Below, piece after piece: positions 54,901 to 63,731 of a stretch of 64,000 bases of DNA. This stretch comes from Dyella sp. S184 (GTDB lineage Bacteria; Pseudomonadota; Gammaproteobacteria; Xanthomonadales; Rhodanobacteraceae), in NCBI RefSeq assembly GCF_009766065.1, contig NZ_LMUE01000002.1:1532169-1596168 (forward strand), read 5' to 3'. How positions within the stretch are numbered: position 1 is the stretch's first letter; each line of letters opens with the position of its first letter. The notes under the pieces are model-generated. The model saw only the letters and a list, made by a program, of their open reading frames with translations. It searched no databases and had not been told where the DNA came from. The translations under genes were made by a program, and so were the position numbers.

Positions 54901-54936
54901 GGCGGCCAGCAGCCATCCACAGAACGCCCGAGCCAT
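51904..54936 (-). CDS. Propeller-sensor histidine kinase (HisKA_3, NarL-type partner expected)
   Basis: 1010 residues from the ATG at 54936, chosen because it gives a good signal peptide (CGWLLAAIILLLSCQVHADP); an ATG at 55008 adds 24 residues. Periplasmic region of two-component propeller repeats (TSDGYLWIGTDHGLYRFDG and many G-x-x-W repeats), then a Y_Y_Y domain, one transmembrane helix (about 755-776), dimerisation domain with phospho-acceptor H797 (ARDLHDTLLQ) and HATPase ending GLTGMRERARQMSAKL. Transcribed divergently from the catabolic genes. No response regulator gene is nearby. Confidence 0.92.
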   Translation of the reverse strand: MARAFCGWLLAAIILLLSCQVHADPRPWTLDRYKHVAWTGKGGAPTGVATLAQTSDGYLWIGTDHGLYRFDGARFERFDDKSSSSRAVFGLYASSDGGLWISYEQGGASFLKDGRLIHYGPKEGLPDHSEIDGFVEDSHGAIWLYGVGGLYTLVGEHFKKVGVDEGFKGKYATFLFIARDGAFWAGTGTELVYRAADAKQFVPLEQAGFVSHIVQTPDGSVWVAHLRGAIERWTTSAGMPVRAPGSITTTSSERMLFDRLGGLWINGLGDGVRHIASSAISEQTDLSVLNSKVELFSSSNGLSGDYAWPLLLDREGNIWVGTGAGVDRFSRSNFAPAPFPAGTHDFALAAGAEGSIWTGSSSKPVMELKDSQLKTFGVPPYTLAAYADRDGVVYIGGVGGIWKMSDAGAEHVANRPNANTAAFALVLAITKDLHDTLWVSVSGQSGAGLYTWANGQWKKSSISGTPRVDFTDADGRVWLGYRDNRIVIVDGDKVTTFGPAQGVVVGDAKSFQEDGHRVWIGGSDGLGYMDGLRLKMVGLADGGSLKSVTGIIFSAQGDLWVHTLDGVFQLPAKDVRQAEINPSYPMHFRKFDTLDGLPGSPALEYPLPSAIKSTDGRLWFATSNGVVWLDPAQLISNPLPPQVVIDSVEADGNAYTPQDGLTLPAHTENVRITFSVLSMTMPERVEAKIRMRGLDNDWREVGLQREVSYSNLGPGHHHFDVIGANEDGVWNNMGAHVGFTIKPAFYQTLWFMVLCACMVVLALWQVFAFRVRQVNRRLRVRLEARHAERERIARDLHDTLLQSFPGLLMKMQARVNRLPEDTAERQFLNQDLDQAREIIVESRDQVSRLRSEEYGNLAETLSVFAKQQISRLGTTLNVSVEGVERNLKKEIFEEASFIMKEAMFNAYKHSGGSLLTVHFDYRPDVLILEVQDNGSGIDPAVLDVGEKPGHWGLTGMRERARQMSAKLSIESPPGNGTRVTLCIPAHIAYSASTKTRRFFWFSAALLVGES

Positions 54937-55217
54937 ATTCCACTTATGGCGCAACACGAAATCAGGGATGCCCAACTCTTCCAGCACAGAATGACTACGG
55001 ATCGTCATGCGGGATGATTCCGGGCACGTTGTTGGCGCGGCTAGGCTTCGTTCAATCTCTTTTGACTCGCGTAGCTTTTATACATATCCAATCAACCTTG
55101 TACAAGCGAGGAAGGCAGCGCTGCGCTAGCTTTGGTCTCAACGCGAACATCGCGAAGCGGTTTGGCCAATGGGTTCGTCGGAAGCGTGTCCGCAGCCCAC
55201 TGCTTAAGGAGAAACCC

Positions 55218-56090
55218 ATGCGCATCGTCCATTTCGAGAGGGGAAATGTCCTAGGGATTGCGGCAGATGAAGGCTCAGGCTGGCACGGCCTCACGGAGCG
55301 CGAAAACGGATTTCCAGGCACCCTTCCCGAACTGATTGCGCAAGGTGCAGATCTGTTACGCATAGGCAGAGGCCTTCTACCTATGCATGCAATCGACCTC
55401 AACGCAGTTCGGATACTGCCTCCAGTGCCCAAGCCGCCGAAAATCTTCTGTGTCGGTCTCAACTACGATGATCACCTCGAGGAAAGCGGACTCAAAAAGC
55501 CGGTCTATCCCGAAATTTTCGCGCGGTTCGCGACGAGTCTGATCGCTCACAGCGAGCCGATCCTTCTGCCACCCGAATCGATCGCACTGGACTATGAGGC
55601 AGAGCTCGCCGTGGTGATCGGCCGGGGAGGACGCCGCATCAACCGCGACAGAGCCCTCGAGCACGTTGCGGGCTACTCCCTCTTCAATGATGCGACGATC
55701 CGCGATTTTCAACTGCGCACGCCGCAATGGACGATAGGCAAGAATTTCGATGGCACAGGGGCGTTCGGCCCTTGGCTGGTGACGCCCGATGCCCTGCCAC
55801 CGGGGGCTCACGGGCTGCACATTCAGGGGCGCTTAAACGGCCAGGTGATGCAGGATTCGTCTATCGACAAGCTCATTTTCAGCGTCCCAGTGCTGATCGA
55901 AACAATCAGCATCGCGATCAGTCTTGAGCCGGGTGACGTGATCATCACTGGAACCCCCGGTGGCGTTGGAGCGGCGCGCAAGCCGCCTATTTTCATGAAG
56001 CCGGGCGATGTCTTCGAAGTGGAGATCGAGGGAATCGGTGTCTTGAGCAACACCGTCCAGAGCGAGTCACAAGAGGATGCGCCGCGATGA
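55218..56090 (+). CDS. Fumarylacetoacetate hydrolase family protein
   Basis: 290 residues from the ATG at 55218 with an AAGGAGAAA site. N-terminal domain, then FAH core with GLNYDDHLEESG, the metal ligands in DYEAELAVVIGR (E-x-E) and the Asp in the following region, SLFNDATIRDFQ, GTGAFGPWLVTPDAL and IITGTPGGVG. Members cleave C-C bonds of 3-ketoacids or hydrate/decarboxylate 2-oxo-enoic acids. It overlaps the FAD/Fe-S dehydrogenase gene by 4 bases, so it belongs to the same pathway. Confidence 0.92.
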   Translation: MRIVHFERGNVLGIAADEGSGWHGLTERENGFPGTLPELIAQGADLLRIGRGLLPMHAIDLNAVRILPPVPKPPKIFCVGLNYDDHLEESGLKKPVYPEIFARFATSLIAHSEPILLPPESIALDYEAELAVVIGRGGRRINRDRALEHVAGYSLFNDATIRDFQLRTPQWTIGKNFDGTGAFGPWLVTPDALPPGAHGLHIQGRLNGQVMQDSSIDKLIFSVPVLIETISIAISLEPGDVIITGTPGGVGAARKPPIFMKPGDVFEVEIEGIGVLSNTVQSESQEDAPR

Positions 56091-59023
56091 GAAAGCTATT
56101 TTCTGCGACTCCTTCGCGCATTGGACGAGGCAATGGCCCATCAGAGAGCGATGCAGTTCCCGCCTCTCTGGTCGATGGGACACCCACTAATCTGAAGACT
56201 GATCTCATCAACCTATTGGGAAAGCAGAGCGTCCTCCACAGAGCGATCGATCTCGTACGGTTTGCCTCCGACGCAAGCCCATATCGGCTCATCCCACAAG
56301 TCGTCGTGCAGCCTCGAACCACCGAAGACATCGTCAAGCTCTTCCGCTATTGCCGAGAGAACGGGAGGCACGCGACGCTTCGCGCCGCGGGGACCAGCCT
56401 GAACGGTCAATCTCTATCGGACGATCTACTCATCGACGTGCGCCGTCATTGGTACGGCGCCAAAGTGGAGGACGATGGCTTCAGAGTGCGCGCGCGTCCT
56501 GGAATGATCCTAGCGCACGTAAACGCAATGCTCGGGCGATACGGCCGACGGCTCGGACCGGACCCGGCAAGTTCGAAAGCGTGCACCATCGGTGGCGTGA
56601 TCGCTAACAATTCCGGTGGTATGCGCTGCACCGTCAAAAACGACGCTTATCAGACAGTTTCGGCGATGACGTTCGTAACAGCCTCCGGTGCTGTAATCGA
56701 CACCTCAGCTTCCGACGCGGAAGCTGCATTTGAACGAGCCGAACCTGATCTTGCGGGAGGGCTGCTGGCACTTCGCGAAGAGCTGCTCGCCGACCGGGAG
56801 TTGGCCGACCGCGTGCGACGCAAGTATTCGATACGGAACACCCATGGCTATCGGCTCTGCGCGCTGCTCGATGGCGAGACGCCACTTGAAATCTTTCGTC
56901 GTCTGCTTGTGGGATCCGAGGGCACGCTGGCATTCGTTGCCGAAGCGGTGATTGGTACCGTTCCTTCTCCGAACGTGACCAGCGTCGCCTGGATACCAGT
57001 CCCAACCATCGACGAAGCAGTCGGCTTAGTTCCCAGCCTCGTTGCTCTCGGAGCCACCGCCGTCGAGTTGATGGTCGCCCCCGCCCTCACTGCCGCCGGC
57101 CAAGCTTTCGCGAACACCCCTTGCTATTGGAAAACTCTCGATCCAAAAGCTGCAGCCCTGCTCGTCGAGTTTGGCGCCGAAGACATGCAAGCGCTTGAAG
57201 TCTTGCAAAGCAAGGTCGTCGAGTTGACCGCTCACGCCAATCTACTCCATCCCGTAGAGTTCACGAGCATGGAGGAAGCTGTCGAGCTGGCGTGGCACGT
57301 ACGCGAAGGACTACTCGGGTTGATCGGCAAACTGCGTCCGAAGGGTTCGACGCTCATAACCGAAGACGTGTGCTTCCCGCCTGAACGCCTGGCGCAAGGG
57401 GCAAGAGACGTCCAAGAATTGCTGAGCAAGCACGGCTTCATCCCCGGGGTCGCGGGCCACGCAGCCCACGGAAATCTTCACTTCACGCTGGTCGCAGACT
57501 TTGGCGACCCAAAAGACCACACGCGGTACGAGGTCTTCATGAAGGAGCTCGTCGATCTCGTCATCCGAAAACACGACGGCTCACTAAAGGCTGAGCACGG
57601 CACCGGTCTCAACATGGCGCCTTTCGTCGAGGCAGAATGGGGCGCAAAGGCCACCGCCATGATGTGGCGAATCAAAGAACTCGCCGACCCTAAAGGCATC
57701 TTAGGGCCGAACGTGATCCTGACCCACAATGCAAAAATCCACTTGGAGAATATGAAATCGGTGCCGTTGATCGAAAACGTCACGGACTCCACGCAATGCA
57801 TTGAGTGCGGATTTTGCGAACCGGTTTGTCCCAGCCGCAACGTCACCATGACACCAAGGCAGCGGATCGTGACCAGGCGTGAAATGGCCCGCCAATCGCC
57901 TGAATCCCCGATGCTTGCCCAACTGCAAGAGGAATATCAGTACGACGGAATCGAGACCTGTGCCGGCGATGGTACATGCGCGATTCCCTGCCCGATCGGA
58001 ATCAACACCGGCGCGCTGATCCGCGAATTCCGTGCAAAAGAGACCACGTCGACGGCCGACAACGTCGCGTTGCGACTCGCCAAGAACTGGAGCGCGGTCG
58101 AGACGCTGGCCCGAGGTAGCCTGTCCGCCACGCATGCGTTCTACAAGCTATTCGGAGTCAAGCCACTGACGGCATTGACCGGGGCTGCGCGAGCGATCGT
58201 GAGTTCCGATCTGATGCCCAGTGTGCCGGGTCCTATGCCTCGGGCAGCTCGGGCTCCGTCTTCGACTCCAAAAAATGGTGCCGTAGCCGTCTACTTCCCC
58301 GCGTGCATCAATCGGATGTTTGGCCGCGATCCGGATGGCCCGGCTTCGCCGTCCTTGCCGGAGGCATTCGTCACGCTGTCCGAACGAGCCGGAAAGCCGT
58401 TGTGGATTCCGCCTGATGTCGCCGGCCTATGTTGCTCCACTCCTTGGAAGTCGAAAGGCTATCCCAAAGGCCACGCGTTCATGGCCAAATCCATCGCCGA
58501 CGCCATGCTGCGATGGAGTGACGGCGGTAAGCTCCCGATCGTCGTTGATGCAGCATCTTGCACTCTCGCTCTCAGCCAGGATATTGCTTCAATACTCGAC
58601 GCTGAGACCAAGGCCAAGTACGAGAGTTTGACCATCATCGACTCGATTGCATGGTGTCGCGACCTGCTTCCGAAGTTGACTATCCGGCGGAAACTCGGAC
58701 GGATCGCCGTACATCCAACGTGCTCTATCACACATTTGGAATTGGCTAAGACGCTCAAGCAAATCGCGACACATTTGGCCGATGATGTCGAGGTGCCGAT
58801 TGGTACGACCTGCTGTGGCACGGCTGGTGATAGAGGCCTCTTACATCCCGAACTCGTCGTCTCGTCGACCCGCGAGATCAAAGCCGTTCTGGATGCTCAC
58901 CCGGCCGAGGCCTACATTTCAGCGAACCGAACCTGTGAGATGGGCCTTCGACATGCGACCGGGCGACCGTATGAGTCGTTTGTTTTCCTGCTCGAAGAAT
59001 TGAGTCGTCCGGAGGCGCACTGA
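56087..59023 (+). CDS. Large FAD- and Fe-S-binding dehydrogenase (D-lactate dehydrogenase / YdiJ-like)
   Basis: 978 residues. N-terminal FAD-binding type 4 domain (ATLRAAGTSLNGQSLSDDLLID; PDPASSKACTIGGVIANNSGG), FAD-oxidase C domain to about 550 (GVAGHAAHGNLHFTLVAD, AEHGTGLNMAPF), then iron-sulfur clusters CIECGFCEPVCPS and CAGDGTCAIPCPIG, then a CCG-type domain (CCSTPWKSKG; TCCGTAGDRGLL). Enzymes of this architecture oxidise D-2-hydroxyacids and pass electrons to quinone. Coupled to the FAH gene, it probably feeds or drains a 2-hydroxyacid of the pathway. Confidence 0.9.
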   Translation: MRKLFSATPSRIGRGNGPSESDAVPASLVDGTPTNLKTDLINLLGKQSVLHRAIDLVRFASDASPYRLIPQVVVQPRTTEDIVKLFRYCRENGRHATLRAAGTSLNGQSLSDDLLIDVRRHWYGAKVEDDGFRVRARPGMILAHVNAMLGRYGRRLGPDPASSKACTIGGVIANNSGGMRCTVKNDAYQTVSAMTFVTASGAVIDTSASDAEAAFERAEPDLAGGLLALREELLADRELADRVRRKYSIRNTHGYRLCALLDGETPLEIFRRLLVGSEGTLAFVAEAVIGTVPSPNVTSVAWIPVPTIDEAVGLVPSLVALGATAVELMVAPALTAAGQAFANTPCYWKTLDPKAAALLVEFGAEDMQALEVLQSKVVELTAHANLLHPVEFTSMEEAVELAWHVREGLLGLIGKLRPKGSTLITEDVCFPPERLAQGARDVQELLSKHGFIPGVAGHAAHGNLHFTLVADFGDPKDHTRYEVFMKELVDLVIRKHDGSLKAEHGTGLNMAPFVEAEWGAKATAMMWRIKELADPKGILGPNVILTHNAKIHLENMKSVPLIENVTDSTQCIECGFCEPVCPSRNVTMTPRQRIVTRREMARQSPESPMLAQLQEEYQYDGIETCAGDGTCAIPCPIGINTGALIREFRAKETTSTADNVALRLAKNWSAVETLARGSLSATHAFYKLFGVKPLTALTGAARAIVSSDLMPSVPGPMPRAARAPSSTPKNGAVAVYFPACINRMFGRDPDGPASPSLPEAFVTLSERAGKPLWIPPDVAGLCCSTPWKSKGYPKGHAFMAKSIADAMLRWSDGGKLPIVVDAASCTLALSQDIASILDAETKAKYESLTIIDSIAWCRDLLPKLTIRRKLGRIAVHPTCSITHLELAKTLKQIATHLADDVEVPIGTTCCGTAGDRGLLHPELVVSSTREIKAVLDAHPAEAYISANRTCEMGLRHATGRPYESFVFLLEELSRPEAH

Positions 59024-59269
59024 CGAACGATCCGAGCGCATCGAGACGCTTACTTACCGACAGATCGGCCCTCCGAAACGCTTCTGCGAATTGCGAGTAG
59101 CAGCCTGCAGAACTTTTGCAGCCTCCTCTGCTCTGCCTAACCGCATCCACCTCAGCCTCGCGCGCCGCTGCTCGCAGTTGCTACATACCGCATAAGACCA
59201 CGCATTCGAAAACATGGATCCTGCTGAAATCGGGCCTTACTAAATCGATCGCCGAATAGGAGCCAACCC

Positions 59270-60103
59270 ATGCCATATTCCGACTACAAATGTTTCCAAC
59301 TCAAGTTCGAATCCGGAGTCGCATTCATCAGCATCAATCATCCTCCGATAAATCTTCTTGATGAAGTTCTGTCGCCGGAATTCGACAGACTCGGTAGAGA
59401 GCTCGAATTCGACGAGAGTGTCCGGGTTATCGTCTTGCAGAGCGCTCTTCCTGATTTCTTTATTGCCCACTCTGGTTTAGGCCGGGTCGGAGCTGCTTCC
59501 AAATTGGTATCGCATACGCGAAGCTTTCGTCTTACACAGATGATCGGCGAGCGCTTCAGGAACATGCCCAAGGTCACCATTGCCAAAATCGAAGGACGGT
59601 GCCGGGGCGGCGGGAGTGAGATCGCGCTGGCTGCGGACATGTGTTTTGGTGCCATAGGCAAAGCGATCTTTGGCCATCCAGAGGTTGCGGTTGGGCTTGT
59701 ACCGGGCGGCGGCGCTACGCAACGATTGCCACGGGTCATGGGACGCGCACGCGCCTTGGAGGTGCTGCTAAGTTGCAATGATCTCTCGGCGGAGCTGGCA
59801 GAACTTTACGGTTATATCAATCGAGCGTTGCCGGCCGAAGAGTTGACCCCCTTTGTCGAGAAACTGGCTCGCCGTGTAGCTGCATTTCCTGCGCATACCA
59901 TCGCTCACGTCAAGGCAGCGGTGGACATTGGAGCATTTGGCTCCTTGGCCGAGGGGCTTCTGGTGGAAGCTCATGAGTCCGATTTGAGTGTGGCCAGCGA
60001 GGTGTCGCAAGCGCTCGTCAAGGAAGCATTGAGGGTCGGGGCTGAAACGTATGAAGGCGAGTTGGAGATGGATTTCATAGGGAGACTCTCCCCAACAAAA
60101 TAA
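59270..60103 (+). CDS. Enoyl-CoA hydratase/isomerase family protein
   Basis: 277 residues, start 59270 with an AGGAG site. Crotonase fold: the oxyanion/CoA segment EGRCRGGGSEIALAADMCFG and the catalytic region FGHPEVAVGLVPGGGATQRLPR. The first oxyanion-hole segment reads FFIAHSGLG rather than the common F-x-A-G-A-D, so its activity may differ from simple hydration. Separate from the FAH unit by 246 bases with no terminator seen. Confidence 0.85.
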   Translation: MPYSDYKCFQLKFESGVAFISINHPPINLLDEVLSPEFDRLGRELEFDESVRVIVLQSALPDFFIAHSGLGRVGAASKLVSHTRSFRLTQMIGERFRNMPKVTIAKIEGRCRGGGSEIALAADMCFGAIGKAIFGHPEVAVGLVPGGGATQRLPRVMGRARALEVLLSCNDLSAELAELYGYINRALPAEELTPFVEKLARRVAAFPAHTIAHVKAAVDIGAFGSLAEGLLVEAHESDLSVASEVSQALVKEALRVGAETYEGELEMDFIGRLSPTK

Positions 60104-60157
60104 CCCCGTGAGTCAAGATTGGCCGCACTCACATGCAGGGTGCGACACTGCTCAATG

Positions 60158-60634
60158 CTACGCATGATCCAATTTATATCGAGGAAGATGCATCGTTTGA
60201 ACGATGGTATTCAGTTCAATGCGGCAGGCCAGGCTAAAGGGCTCAATAGGCGACTTCCCGGCACTGAGCGAGAGCTTCTGTATTTCATTCAGCGTCATAT
60301 TTTTTTGAGAAAAATTAGCCGTTATCTTGCGCACGAGTGCCTCAGCTTCCTTCACGACTTCGCTGGAAGATGTAAGCCTCATTCGGCCCACCAGCGCGTG
60401 GACTTGCAACAAGCTCTCGAAGTCCTCCATGTCACGCGTTAGTGAACTGACGTACAAGTGCGATGCTTGATTAATGAAGTCAGAATATAGGGACTCCCTG
60501 GACGCCACGCTCCTGGTCAGAAATTCTCTGCGTGTCGTGCTCCTCTGTAAAATGACATTACTTAGAACTGGTGCGAGCGCGCCGATAGCAGAGCCCGTGA
60601 GCGCAGACAATGTGCCAATCAATGCCGTTTCCAT
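60158..60634 (-). CDS. Hypothetical membrane-anchored protein
   Basis: 158 residues from the ATG at 60634 (METALIGTLSALTG), with GAAAGAG upstream; a GTG at 60640 is alternative. One N-terminal hydrophobic helix (about 5-26) is followed by a helical cytoplasmic region (REFLTRSVASRESLYSDFINQASHLYV). It resembles a family of small proteins of unknown function with the same N-helix/REQLYSDFI layout. It is on the opposite strand to the hydratase gene and fits no pathway role. Confidence 0.6.
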   Translation of the reverse strand: METALIGTLSALTGSAIGALAPVLSNVILQRSTTRREFLTRSVASRESLYSDFINQASHLYVSSLTRDMEDFESLLQVHALVGRMRLTSSSEVVKEAEALVRKITANFSQKNMTLNEIQKLSLSAGKSPIEPFSLACRIELNTIVQTMHLPRYKLDHA

Positions 60635-60803
60635 AAGCACTCTTTCGAGGTTTGGGTCGAAATGGCGTAGGGATACTTATATAGCCCCCATACTCCTTGC
60701 TTTCACGAGACCACTCGCTCTGCTTGCCACTCGACAAGTGGTAGGCACCCATAAGCAACTGGGCGCTATCGGGCTTCATGATCATGTGGTCGCTATTGTT
60801 GTA

Positions 60804-62030
60804 CTAGCCTGCATGTTCCTTCATCACCGGAACAGCTCCACTTATGCGCAACCCCTCTATTTCGGTTGCGTCGAATCCCAATTGCTGAAGAATTTCATCA
60901 TTGTGCTCTCCAATCCTTGGAGCTCGCCTGGCGGATACCTTGGCAACACCATGCACCTGAATTGGGCTGCTGATTGTCGACGTCAGCTTACCGCCGGCGC
61001 CCTCGAGCGGAACGATGATGTTATTGGCATGAAGCTGTGGATCGTTAATGACTTCTCGCTGGTCACGCACCGCGCCGAACGTCACGTGAACACCGTTGAA
61101 CACCTTGTACCAATGCTCCATCGGGTGCGCGCCGAAAACTTCGTCCAGGATGGCAGTGAGCTGCGGCATATTCGCCAACAGCTCTGCCGGATCGGCGAAT
61201 CTCGGATCGGTCAGCAGATCGGGGCGGCCGATCGCGGTTGCCACGGCCGCCAACTTGTCAGAAGTAACAACAAGAACGAACCACGTGTCATCAGCAGCGC
61301 GGTAGACGTTCATCGCCGCATTCGCAGGATTTTTTCGATCGTGCAACCCAAAGAATTTTGCGTCGCACAGCGCAGCTTGGATAGAGACGCTCGCAGACCA
61401 TACGCCTTGCGCGAGTAACGAGGTCGTGACATGCGCCCCTTCACCCGTTCGCTCTCGACGATACAGAGCGGTAACTATCGCCGAATAGAGTCCGACCGCG
61501 GTCGCGTTATCGCCGCTGCCGGCCACCGGCCACGTGGGTGGTGCGCCGGCATCACGCGTCATCGACAACAACCCGCTGCGAGCCCAGTACGACGTAATGT
61601 CAAAGCCAGGGAGATTTGCATCGGGCCCCTTATCGCCGAAACCCGTAACGTCTGCATAGATCAGACGCGGATTCCATGCAGCAACATCTTCATACTCAAG
61701 CTTAAGTCGCGCACGTGCCGGGTGCGGCGTATTGACAATGAGAACGTCAGCCCATTTGACGAGTTTCTCGAGGACCTGCTGGGAGCTCGGAGACTTCAGG
61801 TCGAGCGCCATACCCCGCTTGTTGCGATTGTTCAGGTGCCACGGGTAAGCATCCTCGGCGACAGGTTGTGGGGGAGCGTTGTGCGCGTGCCGCCACAGTT
61901 CGCCGCTTGGCGGTTCCACTTTGATGACGTCAGCGCCGAAGTCGGACAAGATCACCGCGGCACTGGGACCTGCGATGAAGCTCGCCATATCAACCACTTT
62001 CAGTCCGGAAAAAATATTCTCGCTTGCCAT
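60804..62030 (-). CDS. CaiB/BaiF family III CoA-transferase
   Basis: 408 residues from the ATG at 62030 (MASENIFSGLKVVDM); the longer frame is inside the hydratase gene. Motifs: FIAGPSAAVILSDFGADVIKVEPPSGELWR, RNKRGMALDLKS, GFGDKGPDANLPGFDITSYWARSGLLS with the catalytic Asp in the GFD segment. It moves CoA between an acyl-CoA donor and a carboxylic acid, the usual activation step of aromatic or branched-acid catabolism. Last gene of the minus-strand unit that also has two hydratases and an acyl-CoA dehydrogenase. Confidence 0.92.
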   Translation of the reverse strand: MASENIFSGLKVVDMASFIAGPSAAVILSDFGADVIKVEPPSGELWRHAHNAPPQPVAEDAYPWHLNNRNKRGMALDLKSPSSQQVLEKLVKWADVLIVNTPHPARARLKLEYEDVAAWNPRLIYADVTGFGDKGPDANLPGFDITSYWARSGLLSMTRDAGAPPTWPVAGSGDNATAVGLYSAIVTALYRRERTGEGAHVTTSLLAQGVWSASVSIQAALCDAKFFGLHDRKNPANAAMNVYRAADDTWFVLVVTSDKLAAVATAIGRPDLLTDPRFADPAELLANMPQLTAILDEVFGAHPMEHWYKVFNGVHVTFGAVRDQREVINDPQLHANNIIVPLEGAGGKLTSTISSPIQVHGVAKVSARRAPRIGEHNDEILQQLGFDATEIEGLRISGAVPVMKEHAG

Positions 62031-62067
62031 GTGTGTTCTCTTTGAATTGCTATATGCGACTGTTACT

Positions 62068-62901
62068 TCAGCGCCCTTGAAACCGGGGTGCACGTTTTTC
62101 GAGGAAGGCGGAGGTACCCTCCTTCTTGTCTTCGCTGGCGGCACAAATGCCGAAGTAGGCAGCTTCCAGCGCGAGGCCTGCGCTTTGGCTGGTCTCCATG
62201 CCTTTGTTCGCCGCATCCAAGGAAAACTTCACAGCAATGGGCGCGTTGGCCGCTACCTGCTTCAGGATGGTTTCGGCACGACCAATCAGGCTGTCCGCAG
62301 AAACGACTTCGTTGACAAGGCCAATGCGGTAGGCTTCTTGCGCGGAAATTGTTTCGCCGGTGAGGATCAGTTGCAACGCACGCCCTTTTCCTACAAGACG
62401 CGGCAAACGTTGCGTTCCACCCCCACCGGGCAAGAGGCCTAATTTCACTTCGGGCTGTCCGAATCTGGCATGTTCCACGGAGATCCGCATGGTGCAGGCC
62501 ATGGCCGTCTCGCAGCCTCCACCAAGCGCAAAGCCATTGATCGCAGCGATCACCGGCTTGCCAAGATTTTCAATAAGGTCCAGCACACCTTGCCCGAACC
62601 GGCTCGACTCCTCCGCTTCGTAGGTGTCCAAATGCGCAAGTTCACCGATATCGGCGCCAGCAATGAATGCCTTGTCACCCGTACCGGTTAGGATCACACC
62701 GCGCACGGAGGTGTCGGCTTTCGCATCCTCGAACGCAGCTTTCAAATCTGTCCATGTGGACGTACTCAGAGCGTTGAGTACCTTGGGCCGATCGACTGTT
62801 ACGTAGGCAATCGAACACTTTTTCTCGTACAGAACGTTCTCGAGGTTCAACCCCGTTGTTGAAGATGGTTCGAGTGCCGACGTAGTTATGGGCGAAGTCA
62901 T
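62068..62901 (-). CDS. Enoyl-CoA hydratase
   Basis: 277 residues. Full crotonase features: FIAGADIGELA (oxyanion), INGFALGGGCETAMACTMR and FGQPEVKLGLLPGGGGTQRLPRLVGKGRAL with the catalytic Glu pair region. The N-terminal 25 residues (TSPITTSALEPSSTTGLN) are an extra, Ser/Thr-rich stretch. It should hydrate 2-enoyl-CoA. Overlaps the upstream hydratase gene by ATGA (62898-62901). Confidence 0.92.
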   Translation of the reverse strand: MTSPITTSALEPSSTTGLNLENVLYEKKCSIAYVTVDRPKVLNALSTSTWTDLKAAFEDAKADTSVRGVILTGTGDKAFIAGADIGELAHLDTYEAEESSRFGQGVLDLIENLGKPVIAAINGFALGGGCETAMACTMRISVEHARFGQPEVKLGLLPGGGGTQRLPRLVGKGRALQLILTGETISAQEAYRIGLVNEVVSADSLIGRAETILKQVAANAPIAVKFSLDAANKGMETSQSAGLALEAAYFGICAASEDKKEGTSAFLEKRAPRFQGR

Positions 62902-63695
62902 TGCAAGGACCCTCCAACTGTAGCCTTCGACTTTGTGAAGTCGGGCTGGCGCTTTTCGAAGAATGCCGTGATGGCTTCCTTGGCATCACCCGATTGCAAG
63001 CGCGACGCGTACTCCTGGAACTCGAGTTCTGCAGCGGCCGTCATTTGAGCGGTCAAGGTGCGCCTCATCAGTCGTTTGCTCGCACGCACGGCTCCGGCCG
63101 GCTGTCGTTTCAATTTGTGTGCCGTGTCCAGAGCTGTCGCCATGAGGTCTGCCTCGTCCACGATGCGCGTGATGAACCCCAGCTCGGCAGCACGGTGTGC
63201 ATCGAACTGCTGCGCCAGTAGAACCAATTCCGCTGCGGCGAGGTAGCCGATCTGCGCAGGAAGCCAATAGCTCGTTCCCAGTTCCGGTACCAGGGCGAGA
63301 TTCACGAAAGGCATCTGGAATCTCGTGTGCTCCGCGGCGTACACGAAGTCGAAGTGCGTGAGCATGGTCGTGCCCCCGCCGATGGCGACGCCATGTACTG
63401 CGGCGATAAGTGGCTTGTCGAACTCGATCAGCGCCGCGAAAAAGCGGGCCTGCGGGCTGTCGTCACTCTTCGGGGGGTTGTGGAGAAAATCCTCGAGGTC
63501 ATTGCCCGCGCAGAATGAATCGCCGGCTCCGTGCAGGAGCACAACCCGCGTTTCGTCGTCCTTGGCAGCAGCATTGAGCAGCTCGGCTAAGGTCGAGTAC
63601 ATGTTGGACGTCATTGCGTTCTTCTTTTCCGGTCGGTTGAACTGGATTCGAAGTATGTTCTCAAAGCGCTCGGTCACGATCTCAGGCATTTCCAT
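62898..63695 (-). CDS. Enoyl-CoA hydratase/isomerase
   Basis: 265 residues. Crotonase motifs FCAGNDLEDFLHN (oxyanion), VHGVAIGGGTTMLTHFDFVYA and FQMPFVNLALVPELGTSYWLPAQIG; the Glu of the catalytic position is in PELG, as in isomerases of the ECI/PaaG type rather than PGGGG hydratases. Probably shifts or hydrates the double bond of an unsaturated acyl-CoA. Lies 36 bases after the acyl-CoA dehydrogenase. Confidence 0.9.
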   Translation of the reverse strand: MEMPEIVTERFENILRIQFNRPEKKNAMTSNMYSTLAELLNAAAKDDETRVVLLHGAGDSFCAGNDLEDFLHNPPKSDDSPQARFFAALIEFDKPLIAAVHGVAIGGGTTMLTHFDFVYAAEHTRFQMPFVNLALVPELGTSYWLPAQIGYLAAAELVLLAQQFDAHRAAELGFITRIVDEADLMATALDTAHKLKRQPAGAVRASKRLMRRTLTAQMTAAAELEFQEYASRLQSGDAKEAITAFFEKRQPDFTKSKATVGGSLQ

Positions 63696-63731
63696 CTCGC
63701 TAGATTTTCTGGCTGGTCGCCGCGGCGCGCG

